A DNA stretch of 64,000 bases, from NCBI GenBank assembly GCA_022749755.1, contig JAGQDM010000070.1, positions 4,699,183-4,763,182 of the forward strand, read 5' to 3'. Positions 24,278 to 35,372 of this stretch are shown piece after piece. Source of the stretch: Azadirachta indica (lineage: Eukaryota; Streptophyta; Magnoliopsida; Sapindales; Meliaceae). The notes under the pieces were generated by a model, which saw only the letters and a program-made list of their open reading frames with translations, did not search any database and was not told the origin of the DNA. Both the position numbers and the translations under genes were made by a program. The first letter of the stretch is position 1. The number at the start of each line of letters is the position of its first letter.

Positions 24278-24294
24278 AAGTATAATGAAGTAAA
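24278..24294 (+). repeat. LINE target-site duplication, 3' copy
   Basis: AAGTATAATGAAGTAAA, partner of 18517-18533 with one mismatch. Its first bases merge with the A-tract. Confidence 0.85.
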
Positions 24295-25843
24295 CGTGTA
24301 ATACACACTAAAATTTGTAGTAGAAATAATGTAAATTTTGATAAATATATGACTTTATTATTGTGATGAAAATTATAAAAAGTATTAAAAGAATAAAATT
24401 ATATAGAATTTCTCTTGAATTATAAACTAAGTATGTAAACATGTCTGTATATAGGTTAAAATAATAAAACAATATAAACTAGAAATCCTTATGAACTTAT
24501 GAACTCTTAATAAATTAGGAAAAAATTAATAATAAGTTTAATTTTAACTCTAACACTCCCCTCAAACTCAAGATGGTAGAGCAAACTTGAGTTTAAAAGA
24601 TAATGCGTTAAGAAGAAAATCCCAAAACATCGAAAAATAAGAGAAAACGACTTATGCTTTCTAAGAGACAAGAAATACTTGACTGTGCCCTTTTTTTTCC
24701 TAAGGCAATAAATATTTGACTATGCTTTGTGCCTTTTTATAGTAAAAAATACTGATTGTGTCTTTCCATAAGTGAGGAATGCTTTCTATGAGTGAATAGT
24801 AGTAAATAAACGAACAACCATATTAAGAACTAAGGACCTATGAACAGTATTCTACCACAGCACCATAAACAGTGTCCAGGAACAGTCTTCTAAACAATAC
24901 CCATCAACAAACAGTTTTTTAAACAGTATCTGTCAACAGTAACCTAACTGGATTGGGGTCCCTAGACTTTCTCTTTCTTTCTTTTCTTTTGTTTTTCTTT
25001 AAGGTTTCTAGAATTTTTTTTCTTTTGCTCGAAAACTTTCAAATTTCTAAAATTTTTTTCTTTTACTAAAAAACAAAATCATAATCAGTAACTACCTTAT
25101 ATTGTAACACATCGTCGCTATAAAAAATTTTCTTTTACGAGTCTTAAATTTAAGATCGAACCCACTCTAATACTATGTTAAAGAAAATTAAATTCACTCA
25201 AATTTTGCCTGAATAGCTAGAGCACTAGACTTTAAATTTTAAGTCTAGTCTTAATCAGCGTAAAGTTAATCTCTCACTTCTGTATAGGAAATATTATCTA
25301 TTATAAGTAGGGTCCACTACATTAAATGTAAGTAGAAAAAGTGAGAACAAAATATTACTTAAATTACATAAAAATATTTGAACGTTATTATATACAACTC
25401 TATCAAAACATTTAACAGATTTTTAATAAAATATTGATACGTACGTAATGTTAAAAAAAAAATTGAAATGTAATGGAAAAAATCATTGCACGGATTCTGT
25501 AGAGATCCGTATCCGTGCTACTAAGGGCAGATATTGGGCCTCGTATAAGGCCTTCTTTGAACTTGGTTCGGTTGGGATATGACGACCCATGTCCGACTTC
25601 GAATAAAATCGGATCGGATTACTTCTAGAATATTTCCTGCCGTGATGGAAGGCCTGTAATTCTAGAATTTCCAGCGAATCCAAGACTCTTCCAAGGCTTG
25701 AAAATCGCAAATCATGACGAATTTGGCTAATTTCCTATATAGCAACGCGCTTTTGAATTTTCTCTCCTCTTTAATTTTATGACTAGCGCTTATCAGAATT
25801 CGCCAGAATTTCTCTAAACAAAATCTATGCAAAAGCTATAGCT
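24295..25843. other. Spacer with possible degraded LTR-like sequence
   Basis: About 24440-25200 contains words often seen around plant copia LTRs, such as AACACTCCCCTCAAACTCAAG at 24551 and TAATACTATGTTAA near 25170, plus a cluster of AACAGT words (24845-24950). I cannot pair two LTR ends, so a solo or fragmentary LTR is only a suggestion. The promoter of the next gene must lie in the right part. Confidence 0.3.
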
Positions 25844-26224
25844 ATGGCTTCAATTTACAGTTGCAGAGAATGCGGGGCGAATCTGAACTTGAACACGAAC
25901 CATATGTATCCAGCCAACTACTACTTTGCCGCAGGGAATAAGGGCACGCTCTCTTTTGCCACGATCGACAGCACCATGTTCAAGTTGGAGAAAGAAAACA
26001 AATTAATTCCATTTTTTGAGACTAAAGATTACTGGGGAATTGAAAGAAACAGAACCAAGATGAAATGCAACAGCTGTGGTTTTCTTCTCGGTTATATTTA
26101 CGACGATGGGCCGCCGGTAATTGATACTCCTGGCCAGTTTCATATGGGACCCAGTCAAGTAATTCCTCGGTTTCCTCGATACAGATTCAAGACTAAGAAT
26201 CTTCGTATCTCGTCGGAAACTTGA
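25844..26224 (+). CDS. Small two-CxxC protein, At4g08330-like
   Basis: A single-exon frame of 126 residues. Two CxxC pairs (C7/C10 in YSCRECG and C75/C78 in MKCNSCGF), about 65 residues apart, would form one zinc site, with GYIYDD following. This matches the small plant family annotated as 'uncharacterized protein At4g08330, chloroplastic'. No biochemical role is known to me. I see no clear transit peptide here because the first CxxC starts at residue 7. The last 18 or so codons (from 26167) belong to the first monomer of a tandem repeat that continues downstream, so the C-terminal end and stop codon are repeat-derived or were the seed of the repeat. Gene real: likely. Function: unknown. Confidence 0.8.
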   Translation: MASIYSCRECGANLNLNTNHMYPANYYFAAGNKGTLSFATIDSTMFKLEKENKLIPFFETKDYWGIERNRTKMKCNSCGFLLGYIYDDGPPVIDTPGQFHMGPSQVIPRFPRYRFKTKNLRISSET

Positions 26225-28080
26225 ACAATTTGCCGCTTTGTTCGTGTAGACATGTTCATAAAACTGTTGCTATCAATTTATTAAATCATTATGGATTCTT
26301 GTTGAGGAGTTGAATATTTGATTTGTGTATAATTTATATCAATTGAACGATTTGCTGCTTTGTTCACGTGGATATGTTGAATATTGACAAAACGGATGCA
26401 GTTAATTTCTTAAATCATTGTGGATTCTCGTTCACGAGTTCAATATTTGAATTTTGTGTTGTATATCTCATAATTAGTTACGTGAATTGATGGCTTATGA
26501 TTTTCGATCATCTGTACATTTGAGGTGTTTTCATGGGGTTTATAGACAACTGAGAACATGTCAAGTTTCCCGATATATTCAAGAGCAAACTTCTTTGTAT
26601 TTTGTAGGAAATTTGAATCATTTGCTGCCATGTACATGTAGGTATGTGGATTATTGACAAAGTATTGTGGTTAATTTCTTAAATCATTGTGAATTCTAGT
26701 GCATAAGTTCAATATTCGATTTGTGTATAATTGTTAACTCGATGGGTTTATGATTTTCACATCTTTGCAATATTGGAGGTATTTCTATGGATTTAGAGAC
26801 AGCTAAGGGTCTGTAAGGTTTCCTCAATACAGTTCAAGACCAAAACACAATCTATCTCGTTGGAAACTTGAACATTTTGCTCCTACGTTCATATAGATAT
26901 GTTGATTAGCGATGCTTAATTTCTTACATTCTTGTGAATTCTTGTTCAGAGTTCAATGATTGATTAGTATATAATGGATATTTCATAATTGCTCTGCTCA
27001 TATGCATTGATGGGTTATGATTTTCACATCATCGGTATATTTTAAACGTTTTCATGGTTAGAGACAATTGATGTCAGGTTTCCTCAATATAATTCAAGAG
27101 TAAAATAAACCTCATTACAGTTCAAGAGCAAAATCTTTGTATTTTGTAGGATATTTGAATGATTTGCTGCCATGTTCTTGTAGATATATGGGCTACTGAC
27201 AAAACGGTTGCAATTGATTTCTTAAATCATTGTGAATTCTTGTTCATAAGTTCCATATTGATTTGTGTATAATCAGTATCCCTGTATTTGTTTATAGGAA
27301 TTGATTGGTTTATGATTTTCACATCTTTCGTATATTTGAGGTGTTTTTATGGATTTAGAGACAACTTGAAAACCTGTCAGGTTTTGTCAATACAGTTCAA
27401 GGCCAAAACTCTTTATTTCTCGTTTGGAACTTGAACATTTTGCTCCTATGTTTATTATTGATAGTTAATTTCTGAAATTATTGTGGATTCTTTTTCATAT
27501 TTCAATGATTGATTAGTGTATAATCGATATTTCATAATTGCTCTGCTCATATGAATTGATAGGTTTATGATTTTCACATCTTCAGTATATTTGAAGTGCT
27601 TTTATGGAATTTTGAGACAATTGGGAACCTTTCAGGTTCTTCGATTCATTGTAAGAGCAAAATTCTTAGTATGTTGTAGGAAAATTGAATGATTCACTGC
27701 CACGTTCATGTAGATCTGTTGACATTGATAAACAGTTGCAATTGGTCTTTTAAGTAATCGTGGATTCTTGTTCGCAAGTTTAATATTTGATTTCTGTATA
27801 ATTGATATTTGATATTTGGTTGTACGGATTGATGGTTTTATGATTTTCACATCTTCTGTATATTTGAAATGTTTTTGTGGGATTCATAGGCAATTGAGAT
27901 CCTGCAAATTGGTGGGTTTATGAGTTTCACAAGTTCAGTATATTTGAAGTGTTTTTATGGGATTCAGAGGCAATATAGAACCTGCAACTTGATGGGCTTA
28001 TGATTTCTGTATTTTTGGTATATTTGAAGTGTTTTTAAGGAATTCAGAGGCAATTGAGAACCTGCAAATTTAGTGATTTG
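26167..28080 (+). repeat. Degenerate two-type tandem repeat starting in a gene's 3' end
   Basis: Monomers of about 250-300 bases repeat at least six times. Anchors: TTTCCTC-AATACAGTTCAAG-like words at about 26167, 26564, 26817, 27079, 27379, 27634; GATTTTCACATC-like words at about 26499, 26752, 27018, 27319, 27567, 27843. Two monomer types alternate. Type A carries ATCTCGTTGGAAACTTGAAC (26167 in the gene, 26817, 27379). Type B carries TATTTTGTAGGAAATTTGAA (26564, about 27118, 27634). The higher-order period is therefore about 520-560 bases. The end (27840-28080) breaks down into three shorter units of about 80 bases ending GAACCTGCAA. Confidence 0.85.
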
Positions 28081-28129
28081 CATTATCTGGGTTGTTGGAT
28101 GGTTAAACTTGCTATATTTTATTGAATTT

Positions 28130-28670
28130 CACTTTGGTTTTTGGTTGGATCCTCTGTATTCCTAGTCTGGTTCCATTCATAGTGTGAACTTGACCTCCTT
28201 TTCTTCTAGAAAAATGAACTTGTTTTGCTGTGATTAGATGAGAGTTGACTGGCAAATGTTTGTTGGGGTTAATCTTGGCATTTATGAGAATTGGACCTAT
28301 CACATCATGGAACGTATTCATGAGATTCAGGAGTCAACTCAGAACCCTGTAAATTTATACATGGTGGTTGTTGTGAGTGCAAATTACCCTTTTGTTTTAT
28401 TTTATGAAACATCAAGTCATTTTTAATTATTTTTCTGGTCTAGGAACCAACTGATGAATTCATGGACTTTTCTGGCTTATTTAATGGTTCAACTTCTTTT
28501 ATTTCATTCAATTGAGTTATATTTGAATCCTGGTTCTATTCATAATATGAACTTGTCCTCCTTTTCTTTCCAAAACAATTATAATAATAATTTTATGTTG
28601 ATTAGAAGAGATTGACTGGTATTTTTGTTGCCATTGGAAGAATTCGAGTTTTCATATTATGGAATTTGCA
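28130..28670 (+). repeat. Diverged duplication, about 363 bp apart
   Basis: The segment around 28139-28300 (TGGTTCCATTCATAGTGTGA... then GAGTTGACTGGCAAATG) recurs in diverged form at about 28510-28670 (TGGTTCTATTCATAATATGA... then AGATTGACTGGTATTTT). It is upstream of the next gene and non-coding. Confidence 0.6.
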
Positions 28671-28904
28671 TATTCTGTATGTGCACTTGAGTCATTGTTT
28701 ACTTGAAAATTTAGATTCCAACAACATAGTGATTGGTATGATAAATGATTCTATTAGTCACAGTTGAATTGTAGGTTGGATTAATAATTAGTTGAGGGGT
28801 TGGTTTGCGAAACTCTCTTTGTAGCATTAGTCTTTTGTTCTCCTATCTTATTGTGATCTTAAACTGTATAGCACTAGAAAAGTAGGCAAAAGAGTCTTTT
28901 GAAT

Positions 28905-30390
28905 ATGAAGCCTATAAATTTGGAAAAGGAAAGTGTTGATGTGAAAGCCAAACAGGCAGTTCCTTCGCCACTTGAAAGATTCTGGGTGCTGAAGACTGCT
29001 ACAGAGAGTATAACAAAGCAAGAGATTGCCAGATTTTGGAGGCAGAAGCACATTGACGAGCAGGAACACCTCCTTGCTGCTATCAAGGCTGCGGCACGAA
29101 TCAGGGCCTGTAATATGTCGGTAAGAGCTGCATTTAAATTAATTGTTTGGTTTAGCATTTGTTGCTCTGCATAATATCCCACTCCTCTTTGCTTGCAATT
29201 GCTGCTGATAGTGGATAGTTTACCAGCTCTATCTACATATAAAGCCACAAAAAATATCTCTACAGGCTACATGTAAGACAATCACAATATAAGTAGCCTT
29301 TGGACATAAGCCTCTTGCTCATGGTGAACTCCAAAGAGAAAATATGAAATAGAGTTGAGAAAAAGTTTATGTTGCAAGTGACAGATAGGATCACACATAG
29401 AACACAATTTATTCCATATGAAGAGAAGTGGAACAGAGAGAGAACATTGAATGAGCACATACCTTCGTATTGATGTAAGCTTTTGTCCAGGAAAATTCTA
29501 GTTGTCAGCTGGCTAGGATTTCTTAGGCATCATTTTGTTGGAGGTATGATTTCAGCAATATTTTGTCATGAAAAGAACAAAACTTTGTTTCAGACTTCAG
29601 TGCATTTAGAAACTTTGTTTCAGACTTCAGGCATACTGTTATCACCATGCTCATAACTGAACATTCACTGTTATAACTTTTTTCATTGCAATTATCGCGA
29701 GAGAGTAAATATGATTGTAAGAATTAAGCAAAGTATGATTTTAAGAATTAAGCAAATTTGCAGGATAGACCACTTCTTAGTTCTTACCCCATCAATCTCA
29801 TCAATGGGAAATTCTATGTCAATTTGTTGCAACTTTTACATCACTAATTGCTCATCCTTAATGAATGCATCTAAACACATAACACAGTCATTTTCCCATC
29901 TTTCTGCATAACTAATTCCTTATGTTTCCCTCGTTTATTTACTGAAAGTTAATGGCCATATTGAGCATGTAATATTCTTGATAAGAGTAGCATGAAATTA
30001 GTTCTTAATGAATTTAGTGATGCATAATCATGTGAAGTTTCTAACTCACTTAGAAGAATACTATGTATAGGAGGAAGACTACAAGCAGTTTGAAGAGTCC
30101 TTGAAGGATGAGAAATTTAATGCTGCAGAAAAGAATGTCCCTGCCGCCAACAACAGCAAACAAGAGAAGAACAACAATGAAGTGCACGTGGGTGTAAAAG
30201 ACTGGTTAGTTGAACTTATACAGAACAGCCTTTTTTTTATCCAGAGATCAGAATTCTGGTGAATTAATATAGTTGTGCAAGAAATGCCAAATTAAAGTAT
30301 GTCCAAGTTTATTCTAACTGATGTTTTTTTACCAACATGAGCAGGTGGAGGAAAAGCAACTATGCATACTTGAACGAACCAGCTATTTAA
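28905..30390 (+). CDS. Uncharacterised plant protein, paralogue A (shortened)
   Basis: Exons 28905-29120, 30071-30204, 30345-30390 give 131 residues. Splice junctions are GT-AG and match paralogue B in position and phase (0, then 2). A conserved core runs ESITKQEIARFWRQKHIDEQ then HLLAAIKAAARIRACN (about residues 35-70), a mostly helical, basic-acidic segment. A second block EEDYKQFEESLKDEKF and a C-terminal GVKDWW-RKSNYAYLNEPA motif follow. I recognise this as a plant-specific small protein but know no function. The stop TAA at 30388-30390 comes where B continues. The bases after it still read in frame for about 32 more codons with similarity to B's tail, so A lost its C-terminal third exon part by a point change. 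Confidence 0.78.
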
Positions 30391-31753
30391 TCCCTGGATA
30401 CTCCCATGGAAACAGCTTCAACCTACCCTCCCAATTATTTTGCATGTAAGCCTATTTCTGGTGTATCCTGCATCCCTTGGAGCGTTTAGACTGGTGGGAG
30501 CTACTTCGATTGATTGAAATTATGAAATTGGACTGTAATGCATGAATTGTTGCATGTTTATATTGAGAGTCGATCTTTTTGAAGAAGTGAGGTTGCAAAT
30601 GTGCTTGTGAACAAAACCACAAGACAATGGATAAATTGACATTGTGAAGCACAGTTTCTGTGCAAGTTTTGTTTTATGGGAGTGTTTTCACTGCTATTCC
30701 TATTTTGAACTTTTATGCATTTAAATTTGCGGTTCTCCTCTCTGCTATGTTATATGTATGCTCTATCTCCAATTGCAAGAAAAAGCGAAATTAAATCAAC
30801 CTGAGAAGGCAAGCAGTTTCGTACATGGAAAACTAGACATGTTTGGATACAATTGCGAGCATAAAATCGGTTAAAAATTGAATACTTAACTCTTACTATT
30901 AATCTAAATCAAGTTCAGAACCAAGCATCTTCATTCATATGTCGTTAGAGACTTGAAACAATTCACATTTCTAAGATTATTTTATGGAGATCTTCATTCA
31001 TATCTCGCTGGAGACTTGAAACCATTTACCATTTCTAATACCATTTTATGGAGTAAAAGTAATCGGATTTTCAGGTTTATGCATTTTAAAATTAGTATAT
31101 AATTTTTCTGTTTATATCAAATAGGTCCTGAACTCTATTAAAATTACTAAATGACACTCTTATATGTTGGTCAATGACTGTTAGTCACTACACAAAAGGC
31201 AATCAGGTAATTTTAATTGAATTAGAATCTATTTGAGACAACTAGACAAAGTATGACCTCACTGAAAAAGAAAATAAAAATTAAGGACACTAATGCTACT
31301 GTCTCATTTAATTATTAATCAAGCAACCCACTAAATACTAATCCATCCATCCTCGTGGTTGTCTGCATGACTAAACTTATTTTATTGTACAGAAATTTTG
31401 ACTTCTCTTTATTGGATGTTCCAAGGTAAACGTTTGTTTGGATTCTGGTATTTTAAGACTTGAAATTGTTAGAATCTGGATATTCAAGCCATTTTTCACT
31501 TGAATATTTGGGTCATCTACCATTCAAAATCTGTTCTTCACATGCCAAACCACCAATCAGGCTTACATATTTTGTGCAATTTATATGCATGAATAACAAG
31601 TTCTATCAGTCATACGTAGTTGAAAGGTAGGTTTGATCAGTAGGTCCCTTGAGGCTGAGGGGGTTTGGAATTTCCATTTATCTTTCTGTCTCCTAGTATA
31701 TTATATTCTGATCTGATATCTGAAACTGTCTACTTACTAGCAAAATTGGCAAG
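30391..31753. other. Spacer between paralogues A and B
   Basis: Holds the former C-terminal coding tail of A (30391-30489), its 3' UTR and the promoter of B. No separate gene is seen. Confidence 0.55.
30927..31053 (+). repeat. Two 63-bp units resembling the 26-28 kb repeat
   Basis: Two copies begin ATCTTCATTCATAT at 30927 and 30990 and continue TCG-TGGAGACTTGAAAC. They resemble the type A word ATCTTCGTATCTCGTCGGAA at the end of the 25.8-kb gene. Homology is suggestive but short. Confidence 0.5.
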
Positions 31754-32794
31754 ATGAAAGGAAAGGAAAGTGTTGTGGCAAAGACAGAACTGTCGGTTCC
31801 GCCGCCGCCTCCTCCTCCTCTGCCGTTTTGGGTTCGGAAGCCTACTGCAGAGAGTATAACAAATCAAGAGATTGCCAGGTTTTGGAGGCAGAAGCGGATT
31901 GACGAAGAGGATCATCTCCTCGCTGCTATCAAGGCCGCGGCCCGCGTCAGAGCTCGCAATCTTTCTGTAAGAGCTTAATTAATTCCCTGACGCCGACTTC
32001 TTACTTGGAAGTTTGAGCTTTTTAGTTAAGCTTTCATTGAAGTATTTATAACACACCTCTGATTCTCAACTTCTATTTTGGTCTTTTGGAATTCACATCA
32101 CCTGCAGAGCAAATGTCCTTAATTAGTCTACTTAGCTTAGTCTCTTGACATCTATGTCACCTTAAAGTCAAATCACTTTCATGTTTAAACCGTTGAATTT
32201 TCGAACTCTTAGTGTCAAAACGATGATGTACAGGAGGAAAACTATAAGCAGTTTGAAGAATCCTTAAAGAATGATGACGATGACACTAAAGAAAAGAATG
32301 TTCCTGCTGCCACCAAACGCAATCAAAACAAGAACAATAATGAACTGCGCGTTGGAATAAAGGACTGGTGAGTTGAATTTCTACATATTCTCCAGACCAG
32401 AATTCCTTTGAATTATATTTGGTTTGAAATTGTCGTGTTTTTGTTGTCTTTGAATTAATTGAAGTATTGGATAAACACAATTTTTAATGAGACCGCTTAA
32501 TTCTTGCACTTTCTGATATTTATAAATTTCATCTAGCAACAACGATAACTTTAAAGTTACTAAATAAAGCTTGGAATACCTGCAAAAGAATCTGTAGATT
32601 GAACAGTACTAGCTTGTTAACTATTGTTCTAATTGATATTTTCTTGCAGGTGGACAAAGAGCAAGTTTGCATACTTAAATCAACCAGCCATTGGCTCCAT
32701 GGAAAATCCAAAGAAAAGAAGTTCAAGCTATACTCCGAATTGTTTTACTTACAAGCCTGTTTCCCTTTATCCTGCATCTCTTGGAGTCTTTTAG
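31754..32794 (+). CDS. Uncharacterised plant protein, paralogue B (full length)
   Basis: Exons 31754-31966, 32234-32367, 32650-32794 give 163 residues. Exon 2 is 134 bases as in paralogue A. After a short basic start and a seven-proline run (about residues 16-22) come FWVRKPTAESITNQEIARFW, HLLAAIKAAARVRARN, EENYKQFEESLKN and VGIKDWWTKSKFAYLNQPAI. B then carries a Ser/Lys-rich tail ending SLYPASLGVF that A has lost. The core is predicted by eye to be helical and charged. No signal peptide or membrane segment is visible. Same family as A, function unknown. The two copies are head-to-tail 1.4 kb apart, a tandem duplication. Confidence 0.82.
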
Positions 32795-35372
32795 ATCTGT
32801 GCATGCAGCTGCGTCAACTTGATTGTACTATTTGATTGAAATGTTGTGAAAATTTCATTGCAAAGGATACATTGTTGTATGTTTCATTGAAAGTTGTTAT
32901 ATGTTAATAAGTCCGTTGTGTTGGCATACCTGAAAACTACTAAAAATTGTATCAATTTATCAACTAAAGAACATTTGCTCTGCAGGTTTGGTTTGGTTTG
33001 GTTTGGTTTTGTGCTAGTGTTCAAGCTGTTAGTACCATTTTCCAATTTTTTTCCATTCTAATTTTGATGTTCTCTCTGTATGCGTCTTCCATCTTCAAAT
33101 GAAACATAAGTAATAGCTAAACCTCTTGAGAAAGTGATTTTGAAAACATATTTTGAGAACGCAAACAGATCTCTGGAGATGCAGAGTTTGGAACCGAAAG
33201 CTTACTCTAGTCTTAAGGGACTAACATGTCAAGGAAATGATGTTAATGGATCAAATTTTAAAAATAGTTAAGAATTAGGATTCAAACGCTTAATTTTCAG
33301 AATTAAGGATTTAAAAAATATTTTATTAGTCAAATTTATCGGTATTTTAGGTTGGGCTGCCAAATATAACCGAACCGATCTAAACCTATCAGTTTTGGTC
33401 GGGTCGGTCAATTCGGTTAAATACAGTGTTATCTTAAGTCGGTCCCATTTAATTTTGCATTAAAAATGTAGATTCAATTATCACGCTAGCCTTCGATCAT
33501 GCGTGGGGTTCACCCCTATTATATTTATGTGAGGTAATTTCTTTCGAGAACAATATTGTGTGATATACGTAAAAATTTAAATTCTTAGCAGATTCCTAAT
33601 ATATATAAATATATATATATATATGTAAGTTCTAATTGTATTATAATATTTTTTAAAAAAATTCCATTTTAAATCGAAAATCAAAATGCACTGAATTGAA
33701 ATTTAAATATTATTTAAAAATAAAAGATTTCTAATATTACATATTAGTAGTTATTTTATAAAAGTTAAAAATTTAACCAAAACAAATTACAATTAAATCA
33801 AATTCATGTGATAACTAACTCAATCAGAATCAACTCGAATCCACTAAATTCAATTTTTAATTTTGTTACAATTCATTTTGATTTTGATAAATCAAATCCA
33901 ATCTACTATAATTTTAGGATAATTAAAATGATTTCAGTATAATAATATTGGTTAATAATTTTTTGTTTGGATATGATTGTCTAATAAATGATAATTTCAT
34001 TTAAAATGTTGAAATATTATTTTTTAAATTATAATCGAATAAAATTTAAAATATATTGGAATTTATGGTGATGCACCTTAATTTACAATTACATGTTAAA
34101 TGTTTTTATTAAACAATTTAATTGTTTATTATTGTCAACAATTTACTTGATACAAGATTAAAATCATATGGTTTTTTGGTATTTTCACAAGACATTTTAT
34201 TCTTCCTCATCTGCTTTTGCTCTGATTACTACAAAGAAAAAGAGAAGCATTTATTTATGGATTTATGAGCTGTTGCTATGAATTGGCAAGTCTAGAGTCT
34301 ACTACATCTACATTCATTGGTTCCAAACTGCAAATAGTTAATTATAGAAATTATGTTCATGATGACAATTCTATCACATTGAGGTATTTGTTCTTTATTA
34401 TTATTGACTGGCTGGCAGTCGTTAGTTGACTTTATGCCCCTTAAACAAATACCACTTCATCACTTGAAAACAAAATAAATGAACAGACAGTATAATCTTA
34501 AATTTTAAATTTCTATGTAAATTATTTTATAATCTTAACTCATAAAATAGATTTTATATTATTTCTTTAAAAAAAATTAATTTTTGCATTAATTGATAAA
34601 CTATTTTTACAATTTAAACTTTCGACTTTATTTTAATATTTCAATCTCTCAAGTTTTCAAATTTCAGCTATGCCTTTCTTTGAAACCCAGTTAGAGTTAA
34701 AATGTGGCTAATATTAAATTGAAAAAGTTTGTTGCTGAAGCATATTTTATGTATTAAAGTGTGGCTTGGTAGTTCTATTACCTTCTTTGCTTAATTTGAA
34801 AATTATTTTTAAAATAAAATACAGCTTGAAAATTAAAATTATTTTAATTAAAATATTTAACTCATTATTTTTATATTTTAAAAATAAATATGATATTTTT
34901 AAAGATAATATTACTAAACATACAAATTTTTAAAACGAATTTACTATATAAACTGACGTCATAAAATTACAGAGACTGTAAAATTTTATGAGACTGTAAC
35001 AAAAACAGTAACAGTAACAGTAACGCTCTTGAAAATAGCAGCCGCTTAAGACAAATTCTACGTGTATTTATTATATGTATTTCAATTCTTCTTGCGAATT
35101 TTTCTTTTTCTTTTTTTTTTTTTTGAGGAAAAAAAAAATGCGAAAGCTCACCAAATCTCACGAGCACTACACATAAAAAATAGGATAATTAAAAAAAGCG
35201 CGTAGTAGTTTTAACTCGTTTCTTCTTCCGCGAAGTCTATTCACTTGCGTGACCAGATCTCGCTGTTCAAGTAGTTCGGTTTTTTACGGATCCAATTTGG
35301 AATTTTCATTTCATCTTTTTTTTTTATCACATAAGCGATTAAGAATTTTGATATTGCGAATCGGAAAAAGCA
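32795..35372. other. Intergenic, AT-rich, no gene supported
   Basis: Contains a short TTTGG pentamer run (32986-33010), an (AT)n tract (33607-33624) and a GC-richer patch of CGGTT/CGGTC words near 33360-33450 that may be a transposon scrap. 35200-35372 is the leader of the prolyl hydroxylase. Confidence 0.55.

Noticed and set aside
25140..25190. GATCGAACCCACTCTAATAC considered as the reverse of a tRNA T-arm
   Set aside because: No matching acceptor stem, anticodon arm or D-arm could be found around it; it fits LTR-like sequence better.
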